Positions 7,376-14,600 of a stretch of DNA of 39,775 nt are shown piece after piece. The stretch's first letter is position 1; every line of letters begins with the position of its first letter. Source of the DNA: a virus; IMG/VR virus record IMGVR_UViG_3300027706_000028, positions 1-39,775 of that record; one strand, given 5' to 3'. A program made the translations under genes and the position numbers. The notes below the pieces were generated by a model that searched no databases, was not told the origin of the DNA, and saw nothing but the letters and a program-made list of their open reading frames with translations.

Positions 7376-7453
7376 GTGTTTTACGCGTCCATCAACAAAG
7401 GCAAGCTGAGTGGCGTAGAGAAGCGCCCAGAGCCTAAAAGGAAACCGAAATGA
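7376..7453 (+). CDS. Candidate 25-residue basic microprotein
   Basis: GTG 7376 is preceded at good spacing by AAGGGGAAGAG and opens a 25-codon frame (MFYASINKGKLSGVEKRPEP...). Its TGA overlaps the scaffold ATG as ATGA (7450-7453). Both the strong ribosome-binding site and the coupling junction argue for translation. It could also act only as a leader that delivers ribosomes to the scaffold gene. The peptide is Lys/Arg-rich. Confidence 0.4.
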   Translation: MFYASINKGKLSGVEKRPEPKRKPK

Positions 7454-8358
7454 GCGGCGCGCAAGGGATTACCGCCGCCGGCCCGAGCAGCGCGCCGCCC
7501 GCGCCGAACGCACCCGCGCCGCAAGCCGCGGCCCCCGAGGACCCGACCGCCGCGTTCCTGGCGCAGGTACCCGAGAACATCCGCGGCGAGGCCTATTTCA
7601 AGGACATTAAAGATGTCCCGACCCTCGCGCTCAAAGCCTACCACCAGGCGAAGCTTATCGGCCGCGACCCGGAAACGATGGTCGTCATTCCTGGCCCCGA
7701 CGATGCCGAAGGGTGGGCGCGCCTCTGGCAAAAGCTCGGCCGGCCGGAAAAGCCCGAAGAATACAAATTCGCCGCGCCTCAACTTCCCGAGGGCCTGACC
7801 CTCGACGAGAGCCTGCATCAGGCATTCACCGCCAAGGTGCACGAGCTGGGCTTGTCGCAGCGTCAGGCCGAACAGCTTTATCAGTGGTGGAACGAGCAGC
7901 GGATCGGCGCGCATAACGCGTTCCGCGCGCAGGAAACCACGCGCCAGCAGGCGGCTATCGCCCAGCTGCGCGCCGATCCCGAATTCGGCGGCGCGGCCTT
8001 TGAGCAGAACGTCGAAACAGCGCAAGCCGCTCTGGCGCACTACGGCACGCCGGAGCTGATCGCCGAGCTTGACCGCACCGGCCTCGGCGACCATCCCGCC
8101 CTGATCAAGGTTTTCGCGAAGATCGGCCGCGAGCTGCAGGAAGACGGCTTGATCGGCCGCGCTGGCGAAGGCGCGGCGGCGATGACGCCGGCCGAGGTCC
8201 AGCAGCAGATCAACGCTAAGCGCGCCGATCCCCAATTCCGGGCGCGCTATTATTCGCGGGACCGGAACACGCGCCAGGCCGCGATCGCTGAACTGAGCGC
8301 GCTTTACGATATGTTGGCCGAGGGCAACGCCGCGATGCGCGGCGAAAGCCCGGGCTGA
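7450..8358 (+). CDS. Capsid assembly scaffold protein
   Basis: This is a 302-residue acidic, helix-rich protein placed directly before the major capsid gene, the standard scaffold position. After a Pro/Ala-rich N terminus, residues about 32-110 read FLAQVPENIRGE...FKDI.DVPTLAL..YH...LIG.DPE..V.IP, then a WARLWQKLGRP.KPEEYKF segment. This is a pattern shared by many podoviral scaffold-like proteins. The remainder is long amphipathic helix. The protein should fill the procapsid interior and leave or be degraded on maturation. No protease domain is seen in it. Confidence 0.85.
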   Translation: MSGAQGITAAGPSSAPPAPNAPAPQAAAPEDPTAAFLAQVPENIRGEAYFKDIKDVPTLALKAYHQAKLIGRDPETMVVIPGPDDAEGWARLWQKLGRPEKPEEYKFAAPQLPEGLTLDESLHQAFTAKVHELGLSQRQAEQLYQWWNEQRIGAHNAFRAQETTRQQAAIAQLRADPEFGGAAFEQNVETAQAALAHYGTPELIAELDRTGLGDHPALIKVFAKIGRELQEDGLIGRAGEGAAAMTPAEVQQQINAKRADPQFRARYYSRDRNTRQAAIAELSALYDMLAEGNAAMRGESPG

Positions 8359-8562
8359 TAGCGGCGGCCGGGGATCGCTCAGGCGTCCGGCCAACGCCCC
8401 TCTTACGGCAGAGGTAAAATCGCCGAGACACGGGTCCGCTGAGGCGACCGCCGGGTGCGGAAGCGGGAGCGGGGATCTCAGTCGCAACCGTAGCGCCGCC
8501 GGTCAGCGGCGCGCATCCCCCGCAAGCCGGAAGGAGAGCTTGCGGTACCAGGAGAGATCCTG
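8359..8562 (+). promoter_or_regulatory. 204-bp spacer before the capsid gene with two hairpins
   Basis: This is the longest gap in the head operon. It contains a 7-bp stem at 8493-8499/8506-8512 (gcgccgc/gcggcgc, 6-nt loop) without a T run. A second 7-bp stem at 8521-8527/8538-8544 (cgcaagc/gcttgcg) has a loop holding an AAGGAG sequence. A second Shine-Dalgarno (aggaga at about 8549) precedes ATG 8563. The spacer may separate or boost capsid expression through mRNA processing, stability or a local promoter. No clear -35/-10 pair was found. Confidence 0.45.
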
Positions 8563-9480
8563 ATGTCGTTCACGATCTCGGAGTCCTTTGTCCTGCAGTT
8601 CGGCGCCAACGTGATGGAACTGGCGCAGCAGCGCGTGTCCCGCTTCAAAGGACACGTCTATGAGGACCAGATCACCGGCGAAGCCGCCTACCTCGAGCAG
8701 CTGGCGCCGACCGCGGCCCGAAAAGTGACCGCCCGGCACGCCGATTCGCCGATGATGAATAGCCAGTGGCTCAGGCGCCGGATCGCCCCCTACGATTACG
8801 ACTGGGGCGATCTGATCGACCGGCTCGACAAGGTTCGGCTGTTGATCGATCCCGAAAGCCACTACACCCGGAACGCCGGCCGCGCGCTTGGCCGCGCCTA
8901 TGACGACGAAATTATCGCGGCGGGCTTTGGCACCGCGTGGGCCGGCCATGCGGGCTCGATTGCGATCACCTGGCCGAACGGCAACACCGAATCGAACCCG
9001 GCGCAGCCCGGCGGGACACAGATCGCGGTCAATGACTGGACCTTTGGCAACGGCTCGGGCAACGCCGGCCTGACGATCTCGAAACTGATCTCGGCGAAGG
9101 TCGCCCTCGACCAGGCGGAAGTCGATGAGGACGAGGAGCGCTATCTAGCCGCCACCGGCCGTCAGCTCGGCAACCTGCTGGCCACGACGGAAGCCACCTC
9201 GAGCGACTACAACACGGTCAAAGCGCTTGTCCGAGGCGAGCTAGACGAGTTCCTCGGATTCAAGATCATCCGCTCCGAGCGGTTGCTTGTGAACGCGCTC
9301 GGTCAGACGCGCTGCATGGCGTGGGGCCGCATGGGGCTCGGGCTCGGCGTCGCGAAAGACATCTCGCCGCAAGCCGGCCCGCGGCCCGACAAGCGGTTTG
9401 CCCAATATATCTATTGCGACATGTCGATCGGCGCGGCCCGCCTCGAGGAGGCTCGGGTCGTTGAAGTGATCTGCGCCTAA
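8563..9480 (+). CDS. Major capsid protein
   Basis: This is a 305-residue protein with a good ribosome-binding site (aggagagatcctg before ATG). The sequence MSFTISESFVLQF...V..LAQQ...RF.G.V......GE....EQL.P, then SPMMNSQWLRRRIAPYDYDWGDLID, LLIDPESHYTRNAG and a C-terminal SIGAARLEEARVVEVIC, fits the HK97-fold capsid family of BPP-1-like podoviruses. It assembles the icosahedral shell around the scaffold. Neighbours (scaffold upstream, small structural protein and tail adaptor downstream) agree. Confidence 0.92.
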   Translation: MSFTISESFVLQFGANVMELAQQRVSRFKGHVYEDQITGEAAYLEQLAPTAARKVTARHADSPMMNSQWLRRRIAPYDYDWGDLIDRLDKVRLLIDPESHYTRNAGRALGRAYDDEIIAAGFGTAWAGHAGSIAITWPNGNTESNPAQPGGTQIAVNDWTFGNGSGNAGLTISKLISAKVALDQAEVDEDEERYLAATGRQLGNLLATTEATSSDYNTVKALVRGELDEFLGFKIIRSERLLVNALGQTRCMAWGRMGLGLGVAKDISPQAGPRPDKRFAQYIYCDMSIGAARLEEARVVEVICA

Positions 9481-9495
9481 CAGCGGAGGCCGCAA

Positions 9496-10005
9496 ATGGC
9501 TATTGCCACGCAATGGGGTACGCAGATGACGGCGCTGGTGAACAATGCCGGCGGCGCCATCCAAACACTGCCGCCCGTGAACCTTGTAGGCGGCCGGCAG
9601 CGAACCTTTGTCGAGACCGTCAACCTGGCCGGCCAGGCCAACGGAACGGTGATCGGGGTCGCGCGGATCCCGCTTTACGCGGTGTTTCTCGGGATCACGC
9701 TGGTTAGCTCGGTCTCGCTCGGCACCGCCACGATCAGCTTTGGCGACGCGAACAACGCGACAGTGTTCGCACCGGCCGCGACGCTGACGGTCACGACGCC
9801 CACCCTGGTGGGTGCCGCCGCGGCGATCGGTCAGCAGATCAGCGTCGGCTATGACAGCGTCACCGGCAACCAGGTGACGCCGTTCATGCCGCAAAAAATC
9901 GGCGAGGGCGGCGCGCTCTACGAGGATATCGTGATGACGGTGGGGGCGGCCGCGCTGCCCGGCTCGGGCGTGCTGGTCGTGATGACGGACTTCGCGATCG
10001 ACTAA
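9496..10005 (+). CDS. Small capsid-associated structural protein
   Basis: This is a 169-residue protein starting 15 nt after the capsid gene with a GCGGAGG ribosome-binding site. It is predominantly beta-strand, rich in Val, Thr, Gly and Ala with almost no charged residues in the middle, as expected of a virion protein. Genes in this position often encode capsid decoration or stabilising proteins (compare Bbp16 of BPP-1). That role is inferred from position and composition only. Confidence 0.7.
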   Translation: MAIATQWGTQMTALVNNAGGAIQTLPPVNLVGGRQRTFVETVNLAGQANGTVIGVARIPLYAVFLGITLVSSVSLGTATISFGDANNATVFAPAATLTVTTPTLVGAAAAIGQQISVGYDSVTGNQVTPFMPQKIGEGGALYEDIVMTVGAAALPGSGVLVVMTDFAID

Positions 10006-10010
10006 AAGCA

Positions 10011-10616
10011 ATGGCCGCCAACGACAGCCCGTTGACGATCGCAAATCTCGCGCTACTCGACCTCGGCGAGGAACCGATCAGCGCGATTTTCCCGCCCGAC
10101 GGCAGCGACCGCGCGGCGAAGGCGGCCTTGTATTATCACAACGTCCGGCGGCAGGTCTTGAGAGATGGCCTGTGGGGCTGCGCCAAGCGCGACGTCTTGC
10201 TCGCAGCCTCGACCGTCACCCCGCCGTTCGGATGGGGGAACGCCTACCCCCTCCCAGCCGACTACCTGCGGATTGTCGATAGCCCCGAGGATTTCTATTG
10301 GGGCCGCGTCGGCCGGCGGCGGGTGCGCAACCTGGCGAATGTCGGCCCGTGCCTGTTGACGCCGGACGCCGCCCCGTATCGGCTGACCTACATCTTCGAT
10401 CTGCAGGATTGCACGCAGATGACGGCCGATCTGGTGATGACGATCGCCAAATCGCTGGCCGCTGCCCTGGCCATCCCGCTAGCCAAGGATTTGCAGATCA
10501 AGCAGGACATGGAGGCGGCGCGCGAGGGCATGCTCGCGGTCGCGCGCACCACCAGCGCGCAGGAGAACGCCGCGGTCGAGTGGGACGTTGACGTGCTTTT
10601 GCGGAGCAGGTTCTGA
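10011..10616 (+). CDS. Head-tail adaptor / tail tubular protein A (T7 gp11-like)
   Basis: This is a 201-residue protein, matching T7 gp11 (about 196). The N terminus reads SPLTIANLALLDLGEEPI, followed by a YYHNVRRQVLRDGLWGCAKRDVLL segment and W..AYPLPADYLRI. This is the signature of podoviral tubular protein A adaptors, which sit as a ring under the portal and connect it to the nozzle. The stop overlaps the nozzle ATG (TGATG at 10614-10618). Confidence 0.9.
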   Translation: MAANDSPLTIANLALLDLGEEPISAIFPPDGSDRAAKAALYYHNVRRQVLRDGLWGCAKRDVLLAASTVTPPFGWGNAYPLPADYLRIVDSPEDFYWGRVGRRRVRNLANVGPCLLTPDAAPYRLTYIFDLQDCTQMTADLVMTIAKSLAAALAIPLAKDLQIKQDMEAAREGMLAVARTTSAQENAAVEWDVDVLLRSRF

Positions 10617-13339
10617 TGCTGCAGGACCTGCAAATCTCGAACTTCACCGCCGGCGAGCTGTCGCCGCGCATGAAGGGCCGCACCGACTACCAAAAATATT
10701 ACCAGGGCCTCGATGTCGAGCGGAACATGGTCACGATGCCGCAAGGCGGCGCGACCAAGCGGCCCGGCACGATGTTCGTCGCATTAGCCAAGGACCAGCA
10801 GGCCGCCCCGTTCGCGGTGCGCCAGCTGCCCTTTATTTTCTCGCATGTGCAGGCCTACACCCTCGAGCTGGGCGGCGGCTATGTCCGCATCTACGCCAAT
10901 GACGGGCAGGTGTCGAGCGGCGGCTCGCCGGTCGAGATCGCAGTGCCATACCAGACAAACGAAATCTGGGACGTGCACATCACCCAATCGGCCGACACGT
11001 TGTTTCTTGCCTGCGGTACCGGCGGCCCCAACGGCACCGGATACCCGCTCGCGACCATCACCCGCTCGGGGGCCACGACCTGGAGTTATCAGACCTATCC
11101 GCTGCTCGACGGCCCCTATACAGACCTTAACAGCGTGCCGCAGACGACGCTAGCGCTCTCAGGCAACCAGCAGGCGGTAACGGGTGCCGCGAATAACGGT
11201 TCCGGCGCGATCCGGCTCACGGTCGGCAGCACCACCGGCTTCGCCAGCGGCCAGGCGGTGACGGTCTCGCTTGTGGAGGGAACGACAGAAGCGAATGGCC
11301 AGTGGACCGTGACCGTAGTCGATGGCACGCATCTCGACCTCAACAACTCGGTATTCCAAAATGCGTGGACGCAAGGCGGCAAGGTGTTTGCCTGCGCGAC
11401 GCCAACCACGATCACCGCGAGCCAGACCGCCGGCATCAACGGCGGTGCCGGCTTCCAGGCGAGCGACGTCGGCCGCGCGCTGAGGATCAACACGACAGAC
11501 GGCACTAACACAGGATGGTGCTGGTTTGTCATCAACACAGTGATGAGCCCGACGCAGGTGACCGCGACCCTGCAGGCCGCCACGATCACGACCCAGGCGC
11601 AGGCGCAGGGCGGCCTGCCCACGTCGGAATGGCAGCTAGGCGCCTTCGGCCCGAGCCTCGGCTATCCCTATGTCGTGGGGTTCTGGCAGCAGCGGCTCAC
11701 GCTCTTTGGGAACGCCGCGGTCCCCAATGCTGTGTGGCTCTCGAACACCGGTGCCTTCGACGTGTTCGGCACGACGAACGCCGATGGCACCGTGACTCCA
11801 TCGAACGGCCTCTATTGGGTGATCGACACCACCTCGAGCAACGGCCAGATCAACGCCGCGCGATGGGTGATCACCGCCGGCAGCGCCGAGGCGCTGCAGC
11901 TGGGCCTCGGCACCTCCGGCAGCGAGGCGATCTTGCAGGCGGCGACCACGTCGGCCGCCCTGAGCGCCACGAACGTACAGGTGTACCAGGAAACGGCCTA
12001 TGGCTCGGCCGCCAATGTGCCGCCCCTGCGGATCGGCAAGGCAGTGCTGTTCGCCGATGTGACGGGCCGAAAAATCCGCGAGTGGGCTTATTATTGGCAA
12101 GCCTTCGGCTACCTGGCGCCGGACAAGACAGCGGAAAGCGAGCACATCACCCGCGGGCCGCCGGGAACGCCGCCGACGAGCTGGGGCCTGCGCTGGATGG
12201 CCTATCAGCAATCGCCGCACCAGGTGATCTGGGCGGGGCGGAACGAGGGAGGCCTCATCTCGATCACCTACGACCGTGATCAACAGATTTGGGCGCCCTC
12301 GCAGCACGTGCTCGGCGGCCAGTACTATGGCGGCCCGCCAATCGTCGAGAGCGGATGCGTCATCCCGTCTCCCGATGGAACCTATGACGAGCTGTGGCTT
12401 GTGGTGTTGCGCACGGTCGCCGGCCGGCCCACGCGCACCATCGAGGTGATGACACGATTTTACGACGCCATGCCGCAAGATCAGGCATGGTTCCTCGATT
12501 GCGCAATCGCCTCCCCGCTCACCTATCCTGACGCCACGCTGACAATCTCCGGGCTGAGCGGAACGAGCCCGCTTCCCGGCACGGCCGCGCTGACCATGAC
12601 GCCGGCGTGGGCCGGCACCGGCACCTTCAGCGCCAACGCGCCGGTGTTTTCCGGGGGCGCCCCCGATTTGGGAAAGATGATCCGCGTCAATGGTGGCCGG
12701 GCGGTGGTAACCGGCGCGATTTCGACCACCGCAGTCACCGCGCAGGTCACCACGCCGCTGTTGAGCCTCGCCCCCGCCGCCAGCGGGCAGTGGAGTTGTA
12801 CTGCGCCACGATCGAGCTTCAGCGGGCTGGATTACGCCGTCGGCGAAACGGTGCGGGTGCTGGCCGATGGCGCCGACTTCGGCGAGCAGGTAGTGCCGGG
12901 CGCGCCAACCCCGGGCGAGATACAATTGCAGTTTCCGGCCAGCTATGTGGTCGCCGGATTTCCCTACACCCCGGTGCTGGTATCGGAGCCGTTCGAGGCG
13001 CAGCGCGCCGCTTTTGCCGCCGCGCGCGGCAAGGCCAAGCGCTTGGTGCACCTCTATCTGCGATTTTACGAGACGGTCGGCGCGATCTTCGGCCGCCGGC
13101 TGACCGATCCGACATCCGGCCAGGTCAGCGACATTGTCGAGCGGCTGCCCTGGCGACAGCCAGCAAACCCGCTCAACGTGCCGCCGCCGCTCTTCTCCGG
13201 AATCCGCAGGCTCGACGCGCCAGGCGGCTTCGATCGAGAGGGCCAGGTCATCGTGACCCAGGACGGCCCCTTGCCGCTGACAGTGCTATCGATCAACGCG
13301 TCGGTCGAGGTTGGCGATGTCCCCATCACCGCGCAGTGA
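10616..13339 (+). CDS. Tail nozzle / tail tubular protein B (T7 gp12-like)
   Basis: This is a 907-residue protein with a start typical of the family: LQISNFTAGELSPRMKGRTDYQKYYQGL...NM...PQGGATKRPGT.FV. Members form the hexameric nozzle at the distal end of the podovirus tail and bear the fibres. Residues about 190-250 (GAIRLTV....GF..GQ.VTVS) look like an inserted beta-sandwich. A later FETVGAIFGRRLTDPTSGQ segment near the C terminus is also found in nozzle homologues. Its position between adaptor and internal-protein genes is as expected. Confidence 0.9.
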   Translation: MLQDLQISNFTAGELSPRMKGRTDYQKYYQGLDVERNMVTMPQGGATKRPGTMFVALAKDQQAAPFAVRQLPFIFSHVQAYTLELGGGYVRIYANDGQVSSGGSPVEIAVPYQTNEIWDVHITQSADTLFLACGTGGPNGTGYPLATITRSGATTWSYQTYPLLDGPYTDLNSVPQTTLALSGNQQAVTGAANNGSGAIRLTVGSTTGFASGQAVTVSLVEGTTEANGQWTVTVVDGTHLDLNNSVFQNAWTQGGKVFACATPTTITASQTAGINGGAGFQASDVGRALRINTTDGTNTGWCWFVINTVMSPTQVTATLQAATITTQAQAQGGLPTSEWQLGAFGPSLGYPYVVGFWQQRLTLFGNAAVPNAVWLSNTGAFDVFGTTNADGTVTPSNGLYWVIDTTSSNGQINAARWVITAGSAEALQLGLGTSGSEAILQAATTSAALSATNVQVYQETAYGSAANVPPLRIGKAVLFADVTGRKIREWAYYWQAFGYLAPDKTAESEHITRGPPGTPPTSWGLRWMAYQQSPHQVIWAGRNEGGLISITYDRDQQIWAPSQHVLGGQYYGGPPIVESGCVIPSPDGTYDELWLVVLRTVAGRPTRTIEVMTRFYDAMPQDQAWFLDCAIASPLTYPDATLTISGLSGTSPLPGTAALTMTPAWAGTGTFSANAPVFSGGAPDLGKMIRVNGGRAVVTGAISTTAVTAQVTTPLLSLAPAASGQWSCTAPRSSFSGLDYAVGETVRVLADGADFGEQVVPGAPTPGEIQLQFPASYVVAGFPYTPVLVSEPFEAQRAAFAAARGKAKRLVHLYLRFYETVGAIFGRRLTDPTSGQVSDIVERLPWRQPANPLNVPPPLFSGIRRLDAPGGFDREGQVIVTQDGPLPLTVLSINASVEVGDVPITAQ

Positions 13340-13802
13340 CGAGCTGACGATCGTTCCGCTCACCCCCGAGCTGCACCAGGCGCTGGTAGCGCGGCCGCTG
13401 CGCCATCAGACGCTTAAGTTGTTCGGCGCCGACGCAGCCGCCGAGGCGCGGCACTGCAATGAATACGGCTATGCCGTGACGGTTGACGGCTTCCCGGTGG
13501 CCGCCGGCGGCCTCGTTCCGTACTGGGAGGGACACGCCGAAGCGTGGCTGATCCTGGCTGACGCATGCGCGCCGCGGATGGTGCTGCGAATATTGACGGC
13601 TGCGCGCCGCCGCCTCGACCGCTGGCAGACCCTGCCGCACCTCGCTCGGATACAGATGTTCGTGCGCGCCGATGCGCGTTGGCGCAACAAATTCGGGCTG
13701 ATGCTAGGCATGACCTGCGAGGGCGTGCATCGCCGATGGGGGCCGGACGGCGCGGATTATGAATGCTGGGCGCGCGTGGCGCCGCGATACGGCCGGCCAT
13801 GA
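13317..13802 (+). CDS. GNAT-like internal virion protein (T7 gp13-like)
   Basis: This is a 161-residue protein. ATG 13317 has GAGG seven bases upstream, so it is preferred over TTG 13311. The layout is that of a single N-acetyltransferase fold: GYAVTVDGFPVAAGGLVPYWEGHAEAWLI, helix ARRRLDRW, then LARIQMFVRADARWRNKFGLMLGMTCEG. T7 gp13 (internal virion protein A) has this fold and sits at the same place in the gene order. Whether it retains acyl-CoA binding is unclear; no classic R/Q-x-x-G-x-G/A loop was seen, so a structural or assembly role is plausible. Confidence 0.7.
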   Translation: MSPSPRSDELTIVPLTPELHQALVARPLRHQTLKLFGADAAAEARHCNEYGYAVTVDGFPVAAGGLVPYWEGHAEAWLILADACAPRMVLRILTAARRRLDRWQTLPHLARIQMFVRADARWRNKFGLMLGMTCEGVHRRWGPDGADYECWARVAPRYGRP

Positions 13803-14074
13803 CAGCGCACTTCGAGCCAACCGCGGGCGTCATCCGCGTCTACCGGCACGGCAACCAGTGGGGCGACCCGTTCGACCTCGCGCTTGCTGTCAGCGGCGAC
13901 GAGGGCGTGGCGACACTGAAAGCGCTGTCGCATGCCACGCCGCGGCCCGACGATTTCGCGGCGATCGCGCAAGCGCTCCGCGCCGCCGGCTTCCACACCA
14001 TGCGCTGGACCCGTCACCGGCCCGACGGCACGGTGCAAGAAAAGCGCTTCTCGACGGCCCGGCGCGATGGCTGA
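13799..14074 (+). CDS. Small hypothetical structural-module protein
   Basis: This is a 91-residue protein with ATG 13799 overlapping the preceding stop (ATGA). The sequence MTAHFEPTAGVIRVYRHG... alternates short strands and a helix (DDFAAIAQALRAAGF). It resembles an alpha/beta minidomain but no family is recognised. It overlaps the next gene by 8 nt. It lies where T7-like phages encode small internal or assembly proteins. Confidence 0.6.
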   Translation: MTAHFEPTAGVIRVYRHGNQWGDPFDLALAVSGDEGVATLKALSHATPRPDDFAAIAQALRAAGFHTMRWTRHRPDGTVQEKRFSTARRDG

Positions 14075-14600
14075 TTTCGGGATCGGCGAGGCGTTGTTAG
14101 CGGCGACCGCCGCCGCCACGACGATCGGCTCCGCGATCTCGGCCGCCGGCGCCGCCAGCGAAGGGCAAGGCCAGGCCGCGGCCCTTCAGACCAACGCGCA
14201 AATCCAACAGCAGAATGCGCAGATCGCCACGGCGCAGGCGGCCGCCCAGGCCGCCATCGACAAGGCGCAAACAGAGCGCACCCTAGGGCAGATAGCGGCG
14301 AGTTATGGCGCCAGCGGCGTTGACGTGACGCGCGGCTCTCCGCTGCAGGTGATGGCTGACCAGGCCGCAACCGGCGAGCTGACGCGCCAGCTCGACTTGT
14401 ACCGCGGTGCCGTGGCGGCCACGGGCAACCTGAACCAGGCCCAGCTTTACCGGATCGAGGCGCAGCAGGCGCAACAGGCCGGGCAAATCCGCGCCGGCGC
14501 CACGATCCTGACGGGGCTTGGCGCGACGGCGCGGGCCGCCGCCCCGCTGTTCGGCAGCAGCGCCGTCAATCAGGACTTCTCCGGCCGGGTAAGCTACTGA
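14067..14600 (+). CDS. Internal virion protein B-like (T7 gp14-like)
   Basis: This is a 177-residue protein. The N terminus has a hydrophobic Ala/Gly/Thr-rich segment (about residues 8-30). It is followed by a long Gln/Ala helix (QTNAQIQQQNAQIATAQAAA...) and GQIAASYGASGVDVTRGSPLQV, a pattern common in podoviral gp14-type proteins. In T7 this protein is ejected and helps form the channel across the envelope. Gene order (gp13-like, gp14-like, muramidase-bearing and giant internal proteins) matches T7. The stop overlaps the next ATG by one base. Confidence 0.75.
   Translation: MADFGIGEALLAATAAATTIGSAISAAGAASEGQGQAAALQTNAQIQQQNAQIATAQAAAQAAIDKAQTERTLGQIAASYGASGVDVTRGSPLQVMADQAATGELTRQLDLYRGAVAATGNLNQAQLYRIEAQQAQQAGQIRAGATILTGLGATARAAAPLFGSSAVNQDFSGRVSY

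Noticed and set aside
10616-13339. Phage RNA polymerase or DNA polymerase gene somewhere in the genome (T7-like expectation)
   Set aside because: All large frames are accounted for by structural, primase, helicase and terminase genes. No polymerase motif was seen, so the similarity to T7 is limited to virion architecture.
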